DNA from: Blastomyces gilchristii SLH14081 | Taxonomy: Eukaryota; Ascomycota; Eurotiomycetes; Onygenales; Ajellomycetaceae | Reading direction: 5' to 3' | DNA: 64,000 bases | NCBI RefSeq assembly: GCF_000003855.2 | Contig: NW_003101675.1 | Coordinates: 1 to 64,000 of the forward strand | In this document: in pieces, positions 33,723 to 45,039 of the stretch | Position numbering within the stretch: the first letter of the stretch is position 1 | Layout: each line of letters opens with the position of its first letter | The notes under the pieces: model-generated | Database searches by the model: none | Seen by the model: the letters and a program-made list of their open reading frames with translations, nothing else | What the model was told of the DNA's origin: nothing | Made by a program: the position numbers and the translations under genes

Positions 33723-35790
33723 TCAACGCCCAACGGGTATATCAATGCGATGCAGTGCCATGGACCATACTGGCATCCGCTTATCACGTTCATATAGCAA
33801 GCCGCAGCTGTGGCATAATGTCTAGATAAAACCACAAACGCAGGTGCAAAATAGTCAGCATTCATGAGCTTTTTCTCTTTTTGCGAGACGGAGCCAGCTA
33901 AAATAAGCAGCGATCAAGGAAAGTGATGGATGGAGTGATATATGTTCAATCCATTTTTTGCTTACCCTTGGCCCAGCCGGTCCATCTCTAACAGCCCAAA
34001 CCGCTGTGCCCCAAACGGCACAATTAGCACAGCGCCATGTTTGTCTCTCCCTGATGATGCACCAAATATTAGCGTCATATCTAGGAAATAATGATATCCA
34101 AGCAAAAAGTTAGAAAGGAAAGCGAAGGAGTGGATTAACAAACCAGTCACTAAGCGTCCCCCCACCGCCACCATACCCAGCACCTGCCCCGGTATCCGGC
34201 GTGCCCCTCCCACCGCCACCAGGCGTCCCACTCCTCCCCCCAAGCGGGCTGATACTCCGGAACCGACGTTTTTTCTTACTCCTCTCACCCCTCCCCATCG
34301 GCTCATCGGGAATATCAAAATACCCACCACCAGACGAACTCTGCTGCCTCGTCAACTCCGGCGCAATCCCACTCGTCGACGAAAACCTCGCTGTCTCCCT
34401 TCGCAATCGGCGAATCTGCCTCTCCCGATCCCCCTCCCTCTTCTCAATCTCCTCTTTCGACAACGTCTCCACCTTCGGCTCCCATTCATCGCCCAGTCCA
34501 TCTGGATCATAGCGCCACCCAGCCTCTTGCCCATTTGCAGCCTGGTTATCAATCTCATTTCCATATCCGCCCAGCCCGCTAATCAACCCACCGCTCTCAC
34601 AGACTTCCTTCTTCAACCTCAACACGGCCTCGTAAATACCATGCGCCACGGCGCTGACCCATTCGGGGCCCAGGCCTAAATCTGCGCATGTCACGCGCGC
34701 AAATTCCTCGGCGAGTCCTTGCGGGTGGAGTAGGGACCATTCGAATTTATCTGTATAGAGTCTGTTTTGTAGGTTTATGTTCAAATTCACGACGCAGCGG
34801 TAGGCGTCGTCGGGGTTTAGTTCGTTGTCATCCGTGGTGGCTTGCTGGGAGGATACGATTACGCTGCCCTTTCCGGGGCTCGTGTCTGCTAGAGAAGCGG
34901 GCGTTGGGGCGCTCGTGGCACCGGGAGTTGCGGAGACGCCTCTCGAGGAGGCTGCCTGGGGGTTTGTAATTGTTTGTTGCTGTGGGCTTTGGAATAGGGG
35001 GTGTAATGCGACGCCGGCATACTCTTCCAGTTGCTGGCGGAGCTGGTTGGAGATCGCCACGGTCATTGCTTGCGGATTTGGCAGATCTAGATCGCGCACC
35101 ATGGTTGTAGCAAATTCTTCGGGTGTCGTGAGTGCTTCGTGTAGATTCCAGAGAAAGGTATCCTTAATTCGATAAGCAGGCGCTGGTTCTGGTTTTCGAT
35201 AGGCGGGCGAGGCAGGGTTGATACCCAGTTCTAGATAGTTTCGCGGTAAAGGGAATGGTTCTGCGGGTTGGTAGGCGGGTACTTCGAGATCGATACGGAT
35301 GGGAACTAGGGTTAATGGGAGTTGTGCTTGTGTGCTCAGCTGTTTCTTCCTCCTAAACACGGATGAACATCGACCTCCGTTAGTTTTTCATATCTACATC
35401 ATCCGAACAAAGGAAATAACGAAAGGGGGATAAATGATGAACATACGCCGGCTTCAAAACCTTTTTAACCACCCAATCCCTAAAGTTCGGTTGCACATCG
35501 ACGGGTTGGAATATCTCTGTCCCCAACTTCTCCCCCGCCGGCCCTCTATCCGGGTTTAGTTCCTCCCTCCTCAAACTCCTCAATCCCGTCGGTCGTCGTG
35601 GTCCCTCGCTATCGTCAAAGTCATCATCGTCGTACCCATCCTCCGCATAGTTTATGGCGATGGTACCACGTTTCGTCGTCCGCGCGCCAGGTGCACCTTG
35701 TGAAGGGGGAATGGATGGAGTGAGGAGCGCGTTCGCGTACTGGCGGAGGCGAGGGGAGTAGGAAGTCATGTACCCTTGAACGGGAGCCAT
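33723..35790 (-). CDS. SNF5/Sfh1-type chromatin-remodelling subunit (four exons)
   Basis: SNF5 (INI1/SMARCB1) proteins are core subunits of SWI/SNF-class remodellers; fungal Sfh1 is the RSC paralogue. Minus-strand exons are 35,447-35,790, 34,144-35,352, 33,966-34,050 and 33,723-33,821, giving 578 aa. Two SNF5 repeats are visible: residues about 131-227 (PIRIDLEV ... RIKDTFLWNLHE ... MVRDLDLP) and 299-365 (CVVNLNINLQN ... EEFARVTCADLGL). The open frame appears to end at 34,110, but splicing adds a C-terminal GATA-like zinc finger. Its ligands are C525-x2-C528 (WRCANC, exon 3) and C549-x2-C552 (LCHSCG, exon 4), with AVRDGPAGP between, ending at a TGA at 33,723. The composition and the zinc finger favour Sfh1 over Snf5. 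Start chosen at MAPVQGYMTSYSPRLR. Confidence 0.92.
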
Positions 35791-36742
35791 AGTGTCGTTG
35801 GTTGTTCCAATTCTTGTAGTCAATGGTGCTCTTTATATACTAATTTTTCCACCATGGCGTTGGTTTCGCGAGGTGAGATGGGATGCGGCGACTGCGGTGT
35901 TATCCTTATGCACCTGCCCAACAAGCTCGATCCGGTTTGCGACACGAAAAAGGAAAAAAAGATGCTTCCTTGCTTCTCGTTGTTGCTGTCGCGGTAAAAA
36001 CGCTGGATTGATATCGATATAGGGTAAAATTGGGTGGCTACAAGCATCAACTACCGTGAGCTATGCTGGTTATTTCCCACAGAGTTGGAGGATGTATAGT
36101 CCTTCTTGTTGCGTTTCTCTCCCTAGCGGTTTTGATGCCTCCAGGATGCTTCGCGTCTGGCCCGATTGGGTTGGGCTGTGCTAGTGCCGGATTTAGACTA
36201 GTGCATCCGCCGAGCCTCCAGTTAGCGCCAAAGTAACCTTGACTTTCTTCTGGTCTGGAAGTCAGGAAAATAATTCAAGCAAGAATGAATTCAAGCTAAC
36301 TTTATAATATCTACTGCCAGGTAAATAAATGGAAAGGGAGTAGGAACTAGTAACAATAGATATGCGTCTGTGTATAATCTCAAGAACAGGAAAGAAATAA
36401 AGCTGCTTTCCCAGGTGACAGGTGGAGGGGAAAGTAAACATAAGCATTCAACGAAATAGTTTAATAGTTAGTCAAAATGGAAGAGGAGGAGGAAATAGGC
36501 TTAGAGTAAAAAAAAAAAAAAAAAAAAAACTAGTCTCAAGGGATATAAGGAAAACGTGCTGTCAAGATATAAAATAACGAAAATACCAAAAATCAAAGGC
36601 AGACGTGGTATGAGTACAATAAATTAGGCATGCCGGGGTTTCAGAGAACAAAAGCATAGGGCAAGCAGAGCAGTTTTATACGGTAATCAACTTCAACATG
36701 AGAAAGCCGATTTTGTGATTACATGGCTTCCAAGTTTCTCCG
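35791..36742. other. Intergenic region between Sfh1 and Whi2-like genes
   Basis: Both neighbours read on the minus strand, so this holds the Sfh1 promoter and the Whi2 3' region. An A run lies at about 36,510-36,529. No gene seen. Confidence 0.6.
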
Positions 36743-38535
36743 TCAACGCAGTCCAATGACGCTCTAGAAATAATGCATTAGTTTCGGATTTTTGAAAAGT
36801 CGAAGGGAATAGTAAGAAGATACTAAATCTGAGCACAAGCACTCACCATTTCAAGCGTCCACACTCTCCGAATCCAAACCTTGAGCTTCCCCTCGACTCC
36901 CTCCACGCCCTCAAGCTCCACACCTTCCCACCAGCACCTTCGCGCCGGCTTCCGCCAGAAAAGGAGAAGTTTCTGCTCCATCCCGAAGGGGCTATTATTG
37001 GTTAAGTCGCCTCGTATATCAGCCCGGAGCTTCGCCAGTGCCAAACTACAAATTACAGCTTTGTTCGGTTCGCCGGCACGGTGGCCCCATCGATCATCAT
37101 GGTTGAAACCGCTAGCTTCTTGTCAGCAATTCATGTAATTACATATAATATATGTGTGTGTTTGTGTGTGAATCGATGTACACCGAGAGAGGAGGTACAA
37201 GTACTTACCCAGCGGTTAACATCTCAATGAGATGCTGCTCAGTCGATCCGGGTTCATCGCTTTTTCGGAGTCCTGAGAAGATCCCATCTTGTTTCAACAA
37301 GGCTCTTCCGGCAGCTCGCTTCACCTCGATCATTTCCGGGTGGTCAATATCGACTACGGGCGGGATTGCGTAGAAGTCAAGGTCTTCGCGAAGCACAATG
37401 ATGCCCGCGCGATCCCGCAGCATATCCCTTGGAGACCCATGCATTGGATCGATAGCGTAATCTCCTTCAGGGGACGTGGTTGGGGACGGCGAGGATGAAG
37501 GAATCGATTGCGCTACAGAGCGGAAAAAATCTAGCATGTATTGAAGAGAGGCGGGGTCGTACTAAATGGAATGGCGCCATGTAAATCAGTGCCGTGTTTG
37601 GTTAAGGATAATGGGAAGATAGTCCTTGAGTATATGAGGGAAATAGCTCGGGGACTTACGTCGACGGGGTATACATCGCCTTCATGGAATGTCCCCATAT
37701 GTCCATCAGGAAGGAGACCATTCGGGAATAAGGAAAGAAGAACGAATTCTGGTAGAGTGAGTAGTTCATCGCGCGACAGCGTAAACCGAGTACCACTGCT
37801 CACCCAATTCGTTAGCTACAGGATAATTTCTTCCGCAAAAGGGTCTAAATCCGTAGAGAAAATATAGAAAACTAACCGTAAATCTAACGTGATATGCTCA
37901 TCGCCCCCAATATCTGTAAAACCGAACAATTTATTAGCAAGATTCCGGAACATCTACGCAGTACCTGCTTATGAACCATTGTAGGGGCGTACATACCTCC
38001 AAGTGTATTCAATGGGCCTCCACCTGTCTGCTGTACCTGCGTAATTATAGACGCAGCTCCTCCGGCCGCGGCCATGACGTAGGTAAAGGACTGGAGCGGT
38101 GAATACCCTTCAGTATACGGCGGTGGCGGCTCTCCGTCGTCTAGGCCTTTGCCCGATGCTTCTCCTGTCTTATCCCGCGAAAGTGCGGCTTTGGTATCTA
38201 AGACAACAGGCGATTGCGCAGGCGAGGGGGAGGTTTCTTTGAATGGGGGTGCTGGAGCGAATGCTGGGATAAATGGTGAACCACCAGATTCTGTGACGGA
38301 TGCCTGGGTGCGATCGAGCCCCTCGTCGTCGTCCGGGTTGGAGTAAAGGGATGAGAAAGGTGGTGGGTAGGATGAGGGAGAGGGAAGAGCAAAGGGTGCG
38401 CTCGAGGAAGAGGCCGAGCTTGGTGAGTGAGGAGGAGGAGCAGTGTATGAATCGTCGTCGTTCTCCACGGTGAGTGCCGCGTGGTGTGAATTAGATCGCT
38501 GCGCCGTGTTGGGCGAGCTTGATGGGTCTTGAGTG
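36743..38535 (-). CDS. Whi2-like BTB/POZ protein (seven exons; first exon uncertain)
   Basis: Whi2-type proteins carry a BTB domain and work with Psr-type phosphatases in general stress and nutrient (TORC1) signalling. Minus-strand exons are 37,997-38,535, 37,877-37,913 (37 nt), 37,660-37,795, 37,209-37,561, 36,847-37,111 and 36,743-36,763 (21 nt); all are in phase. The N-terminal 190 residues are Ser/Pro-rich and disordered. The BTB-like domain follows: GGDEHITLDLR, FTLSRDELLTLPEFVL, LFPNGLLPDGHMGTFHEGD, DPASLQYMLDFFR. Then come the conserved DRAGIIVLREDLDFY, HLIEMLTAGGFNHDDRWGHR and KLLLFWRKPARRCWWEG. No in-frame ATG precedes the first listed exon before a stop. A tiny exon ATGTTTACTAG at 39,017-39,027 has a GTAAAT donor of matching phase but implies a 481-nt intron. 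With it the protein is 453 aa. Confidence 0.85.
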
Positions 38536-39027
38536 CTGGACAACGCGATTGAGGATGGGTAGTATTATGTCTAGGAATCGGTGTGATGTGCTGTGGAAGG
38601 GGTGACGCTTAAAATATTGGTTGCATGCGATGTGGAAAGGAATTGAAGGAGTTGTGTCTGTCAAATACGGATAGTAGGAGTCTGGGTCGGAAGGCAAAAG
38701 CAACGTAGAAATCGAGATAAGATAGCAATGCCAGTCTAATGGGACCCAAGGAGCAAAGGAGATATGGAAGGTGAAAGCATGGAGGCTGGGTTGGGCAAGC
38801 AAGGGGTACCCCAAGTCGTAGGAAAATTGGAGCTCTATGGGATAATCGGTGGGTCGAGTAGGTATAATTAGAAACTGAATGAATCTGTCGTGGTGAAGAG
38901 GAGAAGTCGGCGGTGATAGAGATGTGGTGATGGTGGTGGTGATGTTGGTTGTTGTCGGAGTTGAGATGGAACTCAATGGACCGAGTTGAGGCTTAAAGCT
39001 ATGCTGAACTATTTACCTAGTAAACAT

Positions 39028-39627
39028 GTCACAAACCGCATCCAATCACCGGCTGGAGGCATGGAACTTGGACCAAATAGCGCTCTGGTCTTTATTTCAT
39101 TACATTATTATACTTTTATTAGTTAGTTAACTAGTTATAGCATTTCTTGACTATCCGCAAAGTAAACTCTTGTAGACCAGGTTTGGTGTCGAAGGTCATG
39201 AGCAATCTGAATTCATCTTCCGCTTCTCCGAATATGGCTGGTATCATTACGGATGCTGCATCCAGCGCAATGTATAGATGCATGCTAAAAATGTAATATC
39301 TAAAATACAAAAAAATGCCCTGCTATCCAAAAGACGTGATGCTCCAAAACTCCCAACGTTCACGTATATACTATGTCTTGCCGTTGTCTTGGGCCTTGCC
39401 TCACCGCCCAAGCTCAACGATGGTGACAAAATCCAACAGACCGGGAAAATAATATAAACAAGACATAACTAGCTCGTTTAAGTACGTTTTAATAAAAGAT
39501 ATGTATCGGCCAAGGATATGCGCTCGCCGCATATAACCTGACGGGCGTACTCTTCGTGAATCCGACTTCCAATCCTTGCGTCACCGTGTTGGGTATTCCA
39601 AAAGACTAGGGGAAGCATGTCAAATAT
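39028..39627. other. Short intergenic region, Whi2 leader to Pex20 3' end
   Basis: About 600 bases. It contains TTAGTTAGTTAACTAGTTATAG near 39,118-39,139. No gene seen. Confidence 0.5.
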
Positions 39628-40946
39628 CTAGACAGGCCAATGGCCATCAGGTGTCTCATAGGGCACCCTTGATTTTGGATACGAAGTGGCAGGTTGTTCA
39701 AAATCCTTCGCCGGGTTGATCCCGCTGTTGACTTCGTTAGTGGTGCTAGGTGGAGTGGTAGTAGTGGTAGTATCTCGGGCATCAAGTTGTTGGGTCTTTT
39801 TCCGCTCTGGATAATATTGACCACCAGGATGTAGCGGCTGCGCCATCTAAAAGCTCCCGTTAGCATGCTAGAACAAGTCCCGTTTGATCGTGCAGATTCA
39901 TAGACAAAAGTGTACCGGTGCCAACGCTCTCCTGCTTTTCTCCAGGAAAAACCAGAACATGCGTTCGTATTATATTTATATATAATTCTATGTATATATT
40001 TATGGGAGGGTACTGACTTGGCGGAATTCGTCGCCGTCAACGGTGACTTCGCGATCGCGGAGTTGTCGCATCAGGGACAGAAAGTTGCTTTCTTTGAATT
40101 TCTGGCTCTGGTCGTGGCTGACGCTGTCGAGCAATTGTCCCGCTGTCCTTGCAAGCTCATCCGAATCATTCGTCCCGTCAACTTGGGGTTGGATACTATC
40201 TGCGCCTATTCTAATCGTCTGCTGAATCTCAGTTCGCTCTGTGACTTCTCCGTTCTGCAACTGCTGTTCTTGAAGCTCAATCTCCGCTCGGGCTTCCGCA
40301 AAAGCGGTCTCAAAAGCAGATTCGTCAAATATTGCTTCCTCCTTATGTTCTTGAAAATGTGACTGGGATGCATCTTGATACATCAGGTGGTCGTTCATGC
40401 CACCAAATCCCATCCCCCCTATAGCTGGACCATATCTAAGGGGTGCCTGAGATATTTGCGGTTGGTGTGTTTGTGTTTGGGGTATCTGATGCGCGTGTTG
40501 CATAAATTCATTCTGCCAACCACTAGAAGAGGATTCCGGACGAAACTGCTGTTGGTGTACACGTTGTGCCGGGCCCGATATTTGCAGGTTTTGAAAATCC
40601 GATGCCCATCCAGAATTTGCCGTGTGATTAAAAGTCGGGTGTTGCGGCGCGGGTTGTAAAAACGATGCTGGATGTTGGACATCAGAAATATGAACGCCCG
40701 GTACACCTGCTTCAAAGGCGTTGAATTCTGGGTCTAGGGCGCCTTCATTATGATTTTGAGATCGGAAGCCCTGAGATACCTAGTCAGCATGATTTAAATC
40801 AGGTTATCTGGTTCAAAACTTGGAGGACATACCTGAGCAGGCGAGTGGCGCGAAAGTATTCGGTCTTGCTGCAGGGTCCTATCTACAGATGTATGCTTTT
40901 GGAAGCTCTGAAGAGCGTTGGAAGGACCACATAGCGCATCCGCCAT
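39628..40946 (-). CDS. PEX20: Peroxin 20, PTS2 import co-receptor (three exons)
   Basis: Pex20 works with Pex7 to bring PTS2 proteins to the peroxisomal membrane and is recycled after ubiquitination of a conserved N-terminal cysteine. Minus-strand exons are 40,833-40,946, 40,018-40,770 and 39,628-39,846, giving 361 aa. The N-terminus MADALCGPSNALQSFQKH contains the conserved Cys at residue 6 and DRTLQQDR. Two WxxxF motifs for docking are visible: WASDF (93-97) and WQNEF (123-127). The C-terminal segment FLSLMRQLRDREVTVDGDEFRQ fits the Pex7-binding region. The acceptor of intron 1 is ambiguous: AG at 40,780 would add three residues (VSQ); 40,771 is preferred for branch-point distance and because it gives PAQGFRSQN. 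The gene is divergent from SEC13. Confidence 0.9.
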
Positions 40947-41496
40947 GGTGCTATAATTTAGAAATCTATAAAGTCCAAGTCAAATTGGGCTAAGTTGAAC
41001 GCGCGACAGGACCGGGGGAAGAAGCAACCGGCAAAGGAAAGCTAGGGTCGACAGCCGCAGGTATGAGGGGATGATTGGCGAGCCCAGTAAACGAAATGAT
41101 AAAATGGATAGGATGTGAGTATATAGAGTGCTTTAAAGCATGTAAATATGTATGCACTCCTCGGATCTAACCCTTTAATCAGACTGTGAACCTCCGTATA
41201 TCCGGATATGAGCAATGATGTCGGCGCAGGAGAAGGAGAGGAAGAGACTGGTAGCGGACCGAGGCTACTCACGTGGAGAAATCAGGACGACTTATGTCAG
41301 CAGGTGCGGGCGGGTTGCTTGATGTTTCCGAAAAAGGAAGTGTTTGGCGCGGCGTCTAGTTTGCGGCGAGCTGGCAGTAATAGCCGCCGATGCTCAGGAC
41401 GCGGAGGAACAAACCAGGACAACAAGCAGACAGATCGATATAAATACCCGACATTGACATTCCCCCGCCAGTCCCGCCATTTTATGAACAGCCAAG
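40947..41496. promoter_or_regulatory. Divergent promoter of PEX20 and SEC13
   Basis: 550 bp separate the two start codons, so both genes must use elements in this stretch. I recognise no specific regulator site. Confidence 0.6.
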
Positions 41497-42827
41497 ATGG
41501 TAGGTATTGTTCCGTTCCTCTGCCAGGTTCATCTGATGCTCCTCTAACCCCTTTTGCAGGCGCAAGTTATAACGAATTCTGGCCACGATGACATGATTGT
41601 ATGTCCATGCTCCTCAGCAGCGTTACTCCCCTCCTCCGCCACCAGGCGCATCCCAGCTCTAACAGATTCCCTCGTCCATAGCATGATGCAGCTCTAGATT
41701 ACTACGGTCGCAGACTAGCAACATGTTCGTCAGACAAAACAATTAAGATCTTCGAAGTAGAGGGCGACTCGCACCGGCTTCTCGAGACGCTGAAAGGGTA
41801 TGAGCCACCCTTTTCCCCAGCTTTACGACTTTAAATTTATACTACCAAATACTAAATTAAAATGTTTTGTTCTTCAAAGGCACGAGGGAGCAGTATGGTG
41901 TATTGCGTGGGTTCGTACAAACCCGTTAGAGAAGGCCCCCTTACCCTCTGAAGCTCAAGCTAACCCGTGACAAAAAGGCACATCCCAAATTCGGAACAAT
42001 CCTAGCCTCCTCCTCCTACGATGGCAAAGTCCTCATATGGCGCGAACAAGCCCCTAGCACCGCCTCCGCCTCCACCGCCAGCACGTGGACAAAAGTCTTT
42101 GATTTCTCCCTGCACACCGCCTCCGTCAACGGCATCTCCTGGGCGCCCCATGAGAGTGGCTGCTTGCTCGCCTGTGCCTCCTCCGACGGCAATGTAAGCG
42201 TACTCGAATTCAGCGACAATAGCTGGACGCACCAGCTGTTCCACGCCCACGGCATGGGTGTCAATTCCGTCAGCTGGGCACCCGCCGCTTCTCCTGGCTC
42301 TATCATTAGCGCGACACCTAGCGCCGGACAGCTGCGCAGGTTTGTAACAGGCGGGAGTGATAATCTTGTTAAGATATGGGAGTATAAGTATGCTGTTTCC
42401 ACAATTTCTTTCTATTCTATTATCCCACTTGCATTTTTTTTGCTGGATTTCTCTTGCTCTGAAATATGGGTTATGCTGATAAAACGAACCCAAACAAAAC
42501 AGCGCCGAGAACAAGGCATACACGGTAACCAAGGTGCTGGAAGGCCACACAGACTGGGTCCGTGACGTGGCCTGGTCACCAAGCATCCTCTCCAGATCGT
42601 ACATCGCCTCCGCTTCCCAAGATAAGACCGTCCGCATCTGGATCTCCGATCCCTCAAACCCCAACGAGTGGACTAGCCAGCATCTAGAGTTCGATTGCGT
42701 GTTATGGCGTGTCAGCTGGAGTTTGAGTGGGAATGTCCTAGCTGTCAGCGGTGGGGATAATAAAGTCAGTTTGTGGAAGGAGAGTTTGAAGGGGCAGTGG
42801 GAGAAGGTGAAGGATATTGAGGACTGA
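41497..42827 (+). CDS. SEC13: Sec13, COPII coat and nuclear pore WD40 protein (six exons)
   Basis: Sec13 pairs with Sec31 in the outer COPII cage at ER exit sites and is also part of the Nup84/Y nuclear pore complex. Exons are 41,497-41,499, 41,560-41,598, 41,682-41,797, 41,880-41,910, 41,978-42,387 and 42,503-42,827, giving 307 aa, the normal length. Exon 1 holds only the ATG (ATG|GTAGGT); exon 2 starts [13 protein letters not shown]. Six WD repeats follow: [75 protein letters not shown] and DNKVSLWKE. All joins are in phase. The upstream ATG at 41,484 is out of frame. The 3' end faces the F-box gene. Confidence 0.95.
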
Positions 42828-43127
42828 GTTTAGTTGGGGATGCGAAAGCGGTATTTTTTTTTTCTTTTCTAATGAGGTTGGGCGTATGTTGTATGTTAAT
42901 ATATCTATTTTCTTGTTCTCTTTTGCGACTATCCGCGAAAGGGGTCCCTTTTACCCTTAAAGAATAAATATAATGGGATTTTCAGGGGAACTACTTAGAT
43001 GAACCACCCTTCTGTCAATCTCCCCTTTCCAAACCCCATACCGCATCCAATTCTAATTGTCTATTCCCTATCCCCTCTCCCCTGCTCATCGAGCGTAAAG
43101 GAAAAAAGAAAGAAAAAAAGAAAAACA
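42828..43127. other. Convergent 3' region of SEC13 and F-box gene
   Basis: 300 bp between stop codons of converging genes. Pyrimidine-rich; nothing else seen. Confidence 0.5.
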
Positions 43128-45039
43128 TCAAACCACCCAAAATACAAACGGTCCCTCCTCCACTTCCGCCTCCACCATCATATTCCTCCACCTACCCATC
43201 ATAATGCCGCCCCCGGGTACAATCACCCCTTCATACCCATACGCCCATAGAAAATCCACCGCAGTCCAGCTCCACGGCAACCATCCTTCCACCTCCTCGT
43301 CGTCCTCACCACCACCGCCACCGCCGCCGCCGTCGCCATTGTCATTGTCATTGTCATTGTCATCAGCAGCAGAGACGAAAAACTCCGGGTTAATTTCATA
43401 AATGATAAAGCATATGCGACGCCAGCCAGGAATGCCGGCTTGGGCAGGACAGGGTTCAGTGAAGCCCCGCATTGAGTTGGGGTGGGGCTGGTCGTTGCTG
43501 TCATGGGCGTCGTCGTGGGCGTCGTGGTGGTGGTGGTGGTGGTGGTGGTGGTGGTTCTGATCGAGGTTGAGCGATTGGGTGCCGCGGAAGTAGGTACGGG
43601 ATGAGGGCTCGACGTTAGTGTTTATAGGGTAGGCTTCGTTGAAGAGGGGGAACCATGTTGTAGAAATAGAAGCGTTGGTGGTGAGTGTGGGGAGTTTCAG
43701 CAGCTGATGTTGTGGGATGTTGTTAGTTATTTCTTGGGCTCGGGTGGTGATTGTACTGTACGAGGTATTGGGAGCGTTGGCTTGTCGCATGGAATTAGTT
43801 TCAGACGCGGGGGAGGGGATAAGATTACCAATGCAGAAGTGCTTTCCCAATGGCTCATTAAGTCTGCGCATGTCTGCCTTTCCTGTAGGTCGGTGGATGA
43901 GATCGGGAGCGGGTGAATGCATGCTTTTGTTCGTTAGCTATAGGTTGCTTCCAAATAACGACTTCGGCTTTGCAATTGAAATTTTGAGAATGGCTAAATC
44001 TAAAAGCAGAGAAAGAAGGAAGGGTGGGGGGGGGGGGAGTGAACAACGTACAATAATATCCTAACCAACAAGTGCCCAGACTGCCCTTATTCCCAAGACC
44101 CTCCTCCCAAGCCTTCGGCCTCATAATTTTCGGCATGTTATGGTACGATTTATGGAACGTATTCTCATCCCGGTTCCTCAGGTGCCGTTTCCAAAAATTT
44201 CGGATATGGAGAAGCTGGTACAGGTCAATGTTCTCTTCATCATTAGATGCATTAATAATGGGGATGTCGGGCGTCGATGAGTCGCATCGATATACAATGT
44301 TCAGATCATAGTCTGTCCGCAGCGAGCGGAAGGAATGGTTGATATCCAGAACTAGATATGTCGCGGCCAGTTGGATGGCCAGATATGGCCTACTAGGGGG
44401 GAGTGAGGAATTCGCGCCATCGCCCACTATGGGCTGATCGAGGAAGCCAGAACTCCTGATGGCCTTTTTGATACAAGCACGGTTTCTAGAAACGCGCATC
44501 TCGTCACCTTGCCGGGATGGTTGGGTATTGTATGACTCTGCTCCCAGGGTTAGCTGCTCGCTCGTTTAGGAAATACAGATAAATATAGATGGGCTGGACA
44601 TTCTAAGCCCAACTTAGAACAAATCAGACGCACCAGCAAATAATGTAGTCAAGACGCTGAGCCACAGTTTCTCCTTTCTGCCCTCCCCGTCCCGAAACGA
44701 AGGTGTTTGCGCCAACATAATACTGCGCACTTTGTATTCCACCCGAACCTCTTCTGAAGATTTATCTGGCGGCGGATGATCGTATTTTTGTAAGAACCGT
44801 CTCCTCCAGACACCGGAATTGGGTGGGATAATGGCCTCCGCAAAATAGCGACAGGTACGGGCCATGCGACACATATCTACATCCTCCAGTTCTACCAGCA
44901 TGACAATCATTTGAATCAACTTAGGGGTTGCTGAGAGTTAGTAAGTCATAGAGAGGAAATCCACACAATTGTTAGTTCAAAAATATATCAATACCTCTTT
45001 CGGCAAGTTCACCAACCCAGTCCTTGAATTTGATGCCAT
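43128..45039 (-). CDS. F-box domain protein (four exons, last join uncertain)
   Basis: F-box proteins link substrates to SCF ubiquitin ligases; the substrate here is unknown. Minus-strand exons are 44,995-45,039, 44,634-44,919, 44,052-44,537, then a C-terminal exon, best guess 43,128-43,780 (about 489 aa in total). The F-box is at the N-terminus: NLPKE joined to LIQMIVMLVELEDVDMCR, then ARTCRYFAEAIIPPNSGVWRRRF. Middle conserved phrases are RPYLAIQLAATYLVLD, IRNFWKRHL and GTCWLGYY. The C-terminal phrases FRGTQS, GFTEP, GIPGWRRICFIIYEI, YEGVIVPGGGIMMGRW and GPFVFWVV match a fungal F-box family. In this exon a ten-His run, an Asp/Asn run and an eight-Gly run are unusual insertions. The acceptor AG at 43,781 preserves phase, but other sites would too. 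Confidence 0.78.

Noticed and set aside
38491..38976. 161-codon minus-strand frame above the Whi2 exons
   Set aside because: Starts at a non-ATG codon, overlaps the real exon in another frame, and is low-complexity leader-like sequence.
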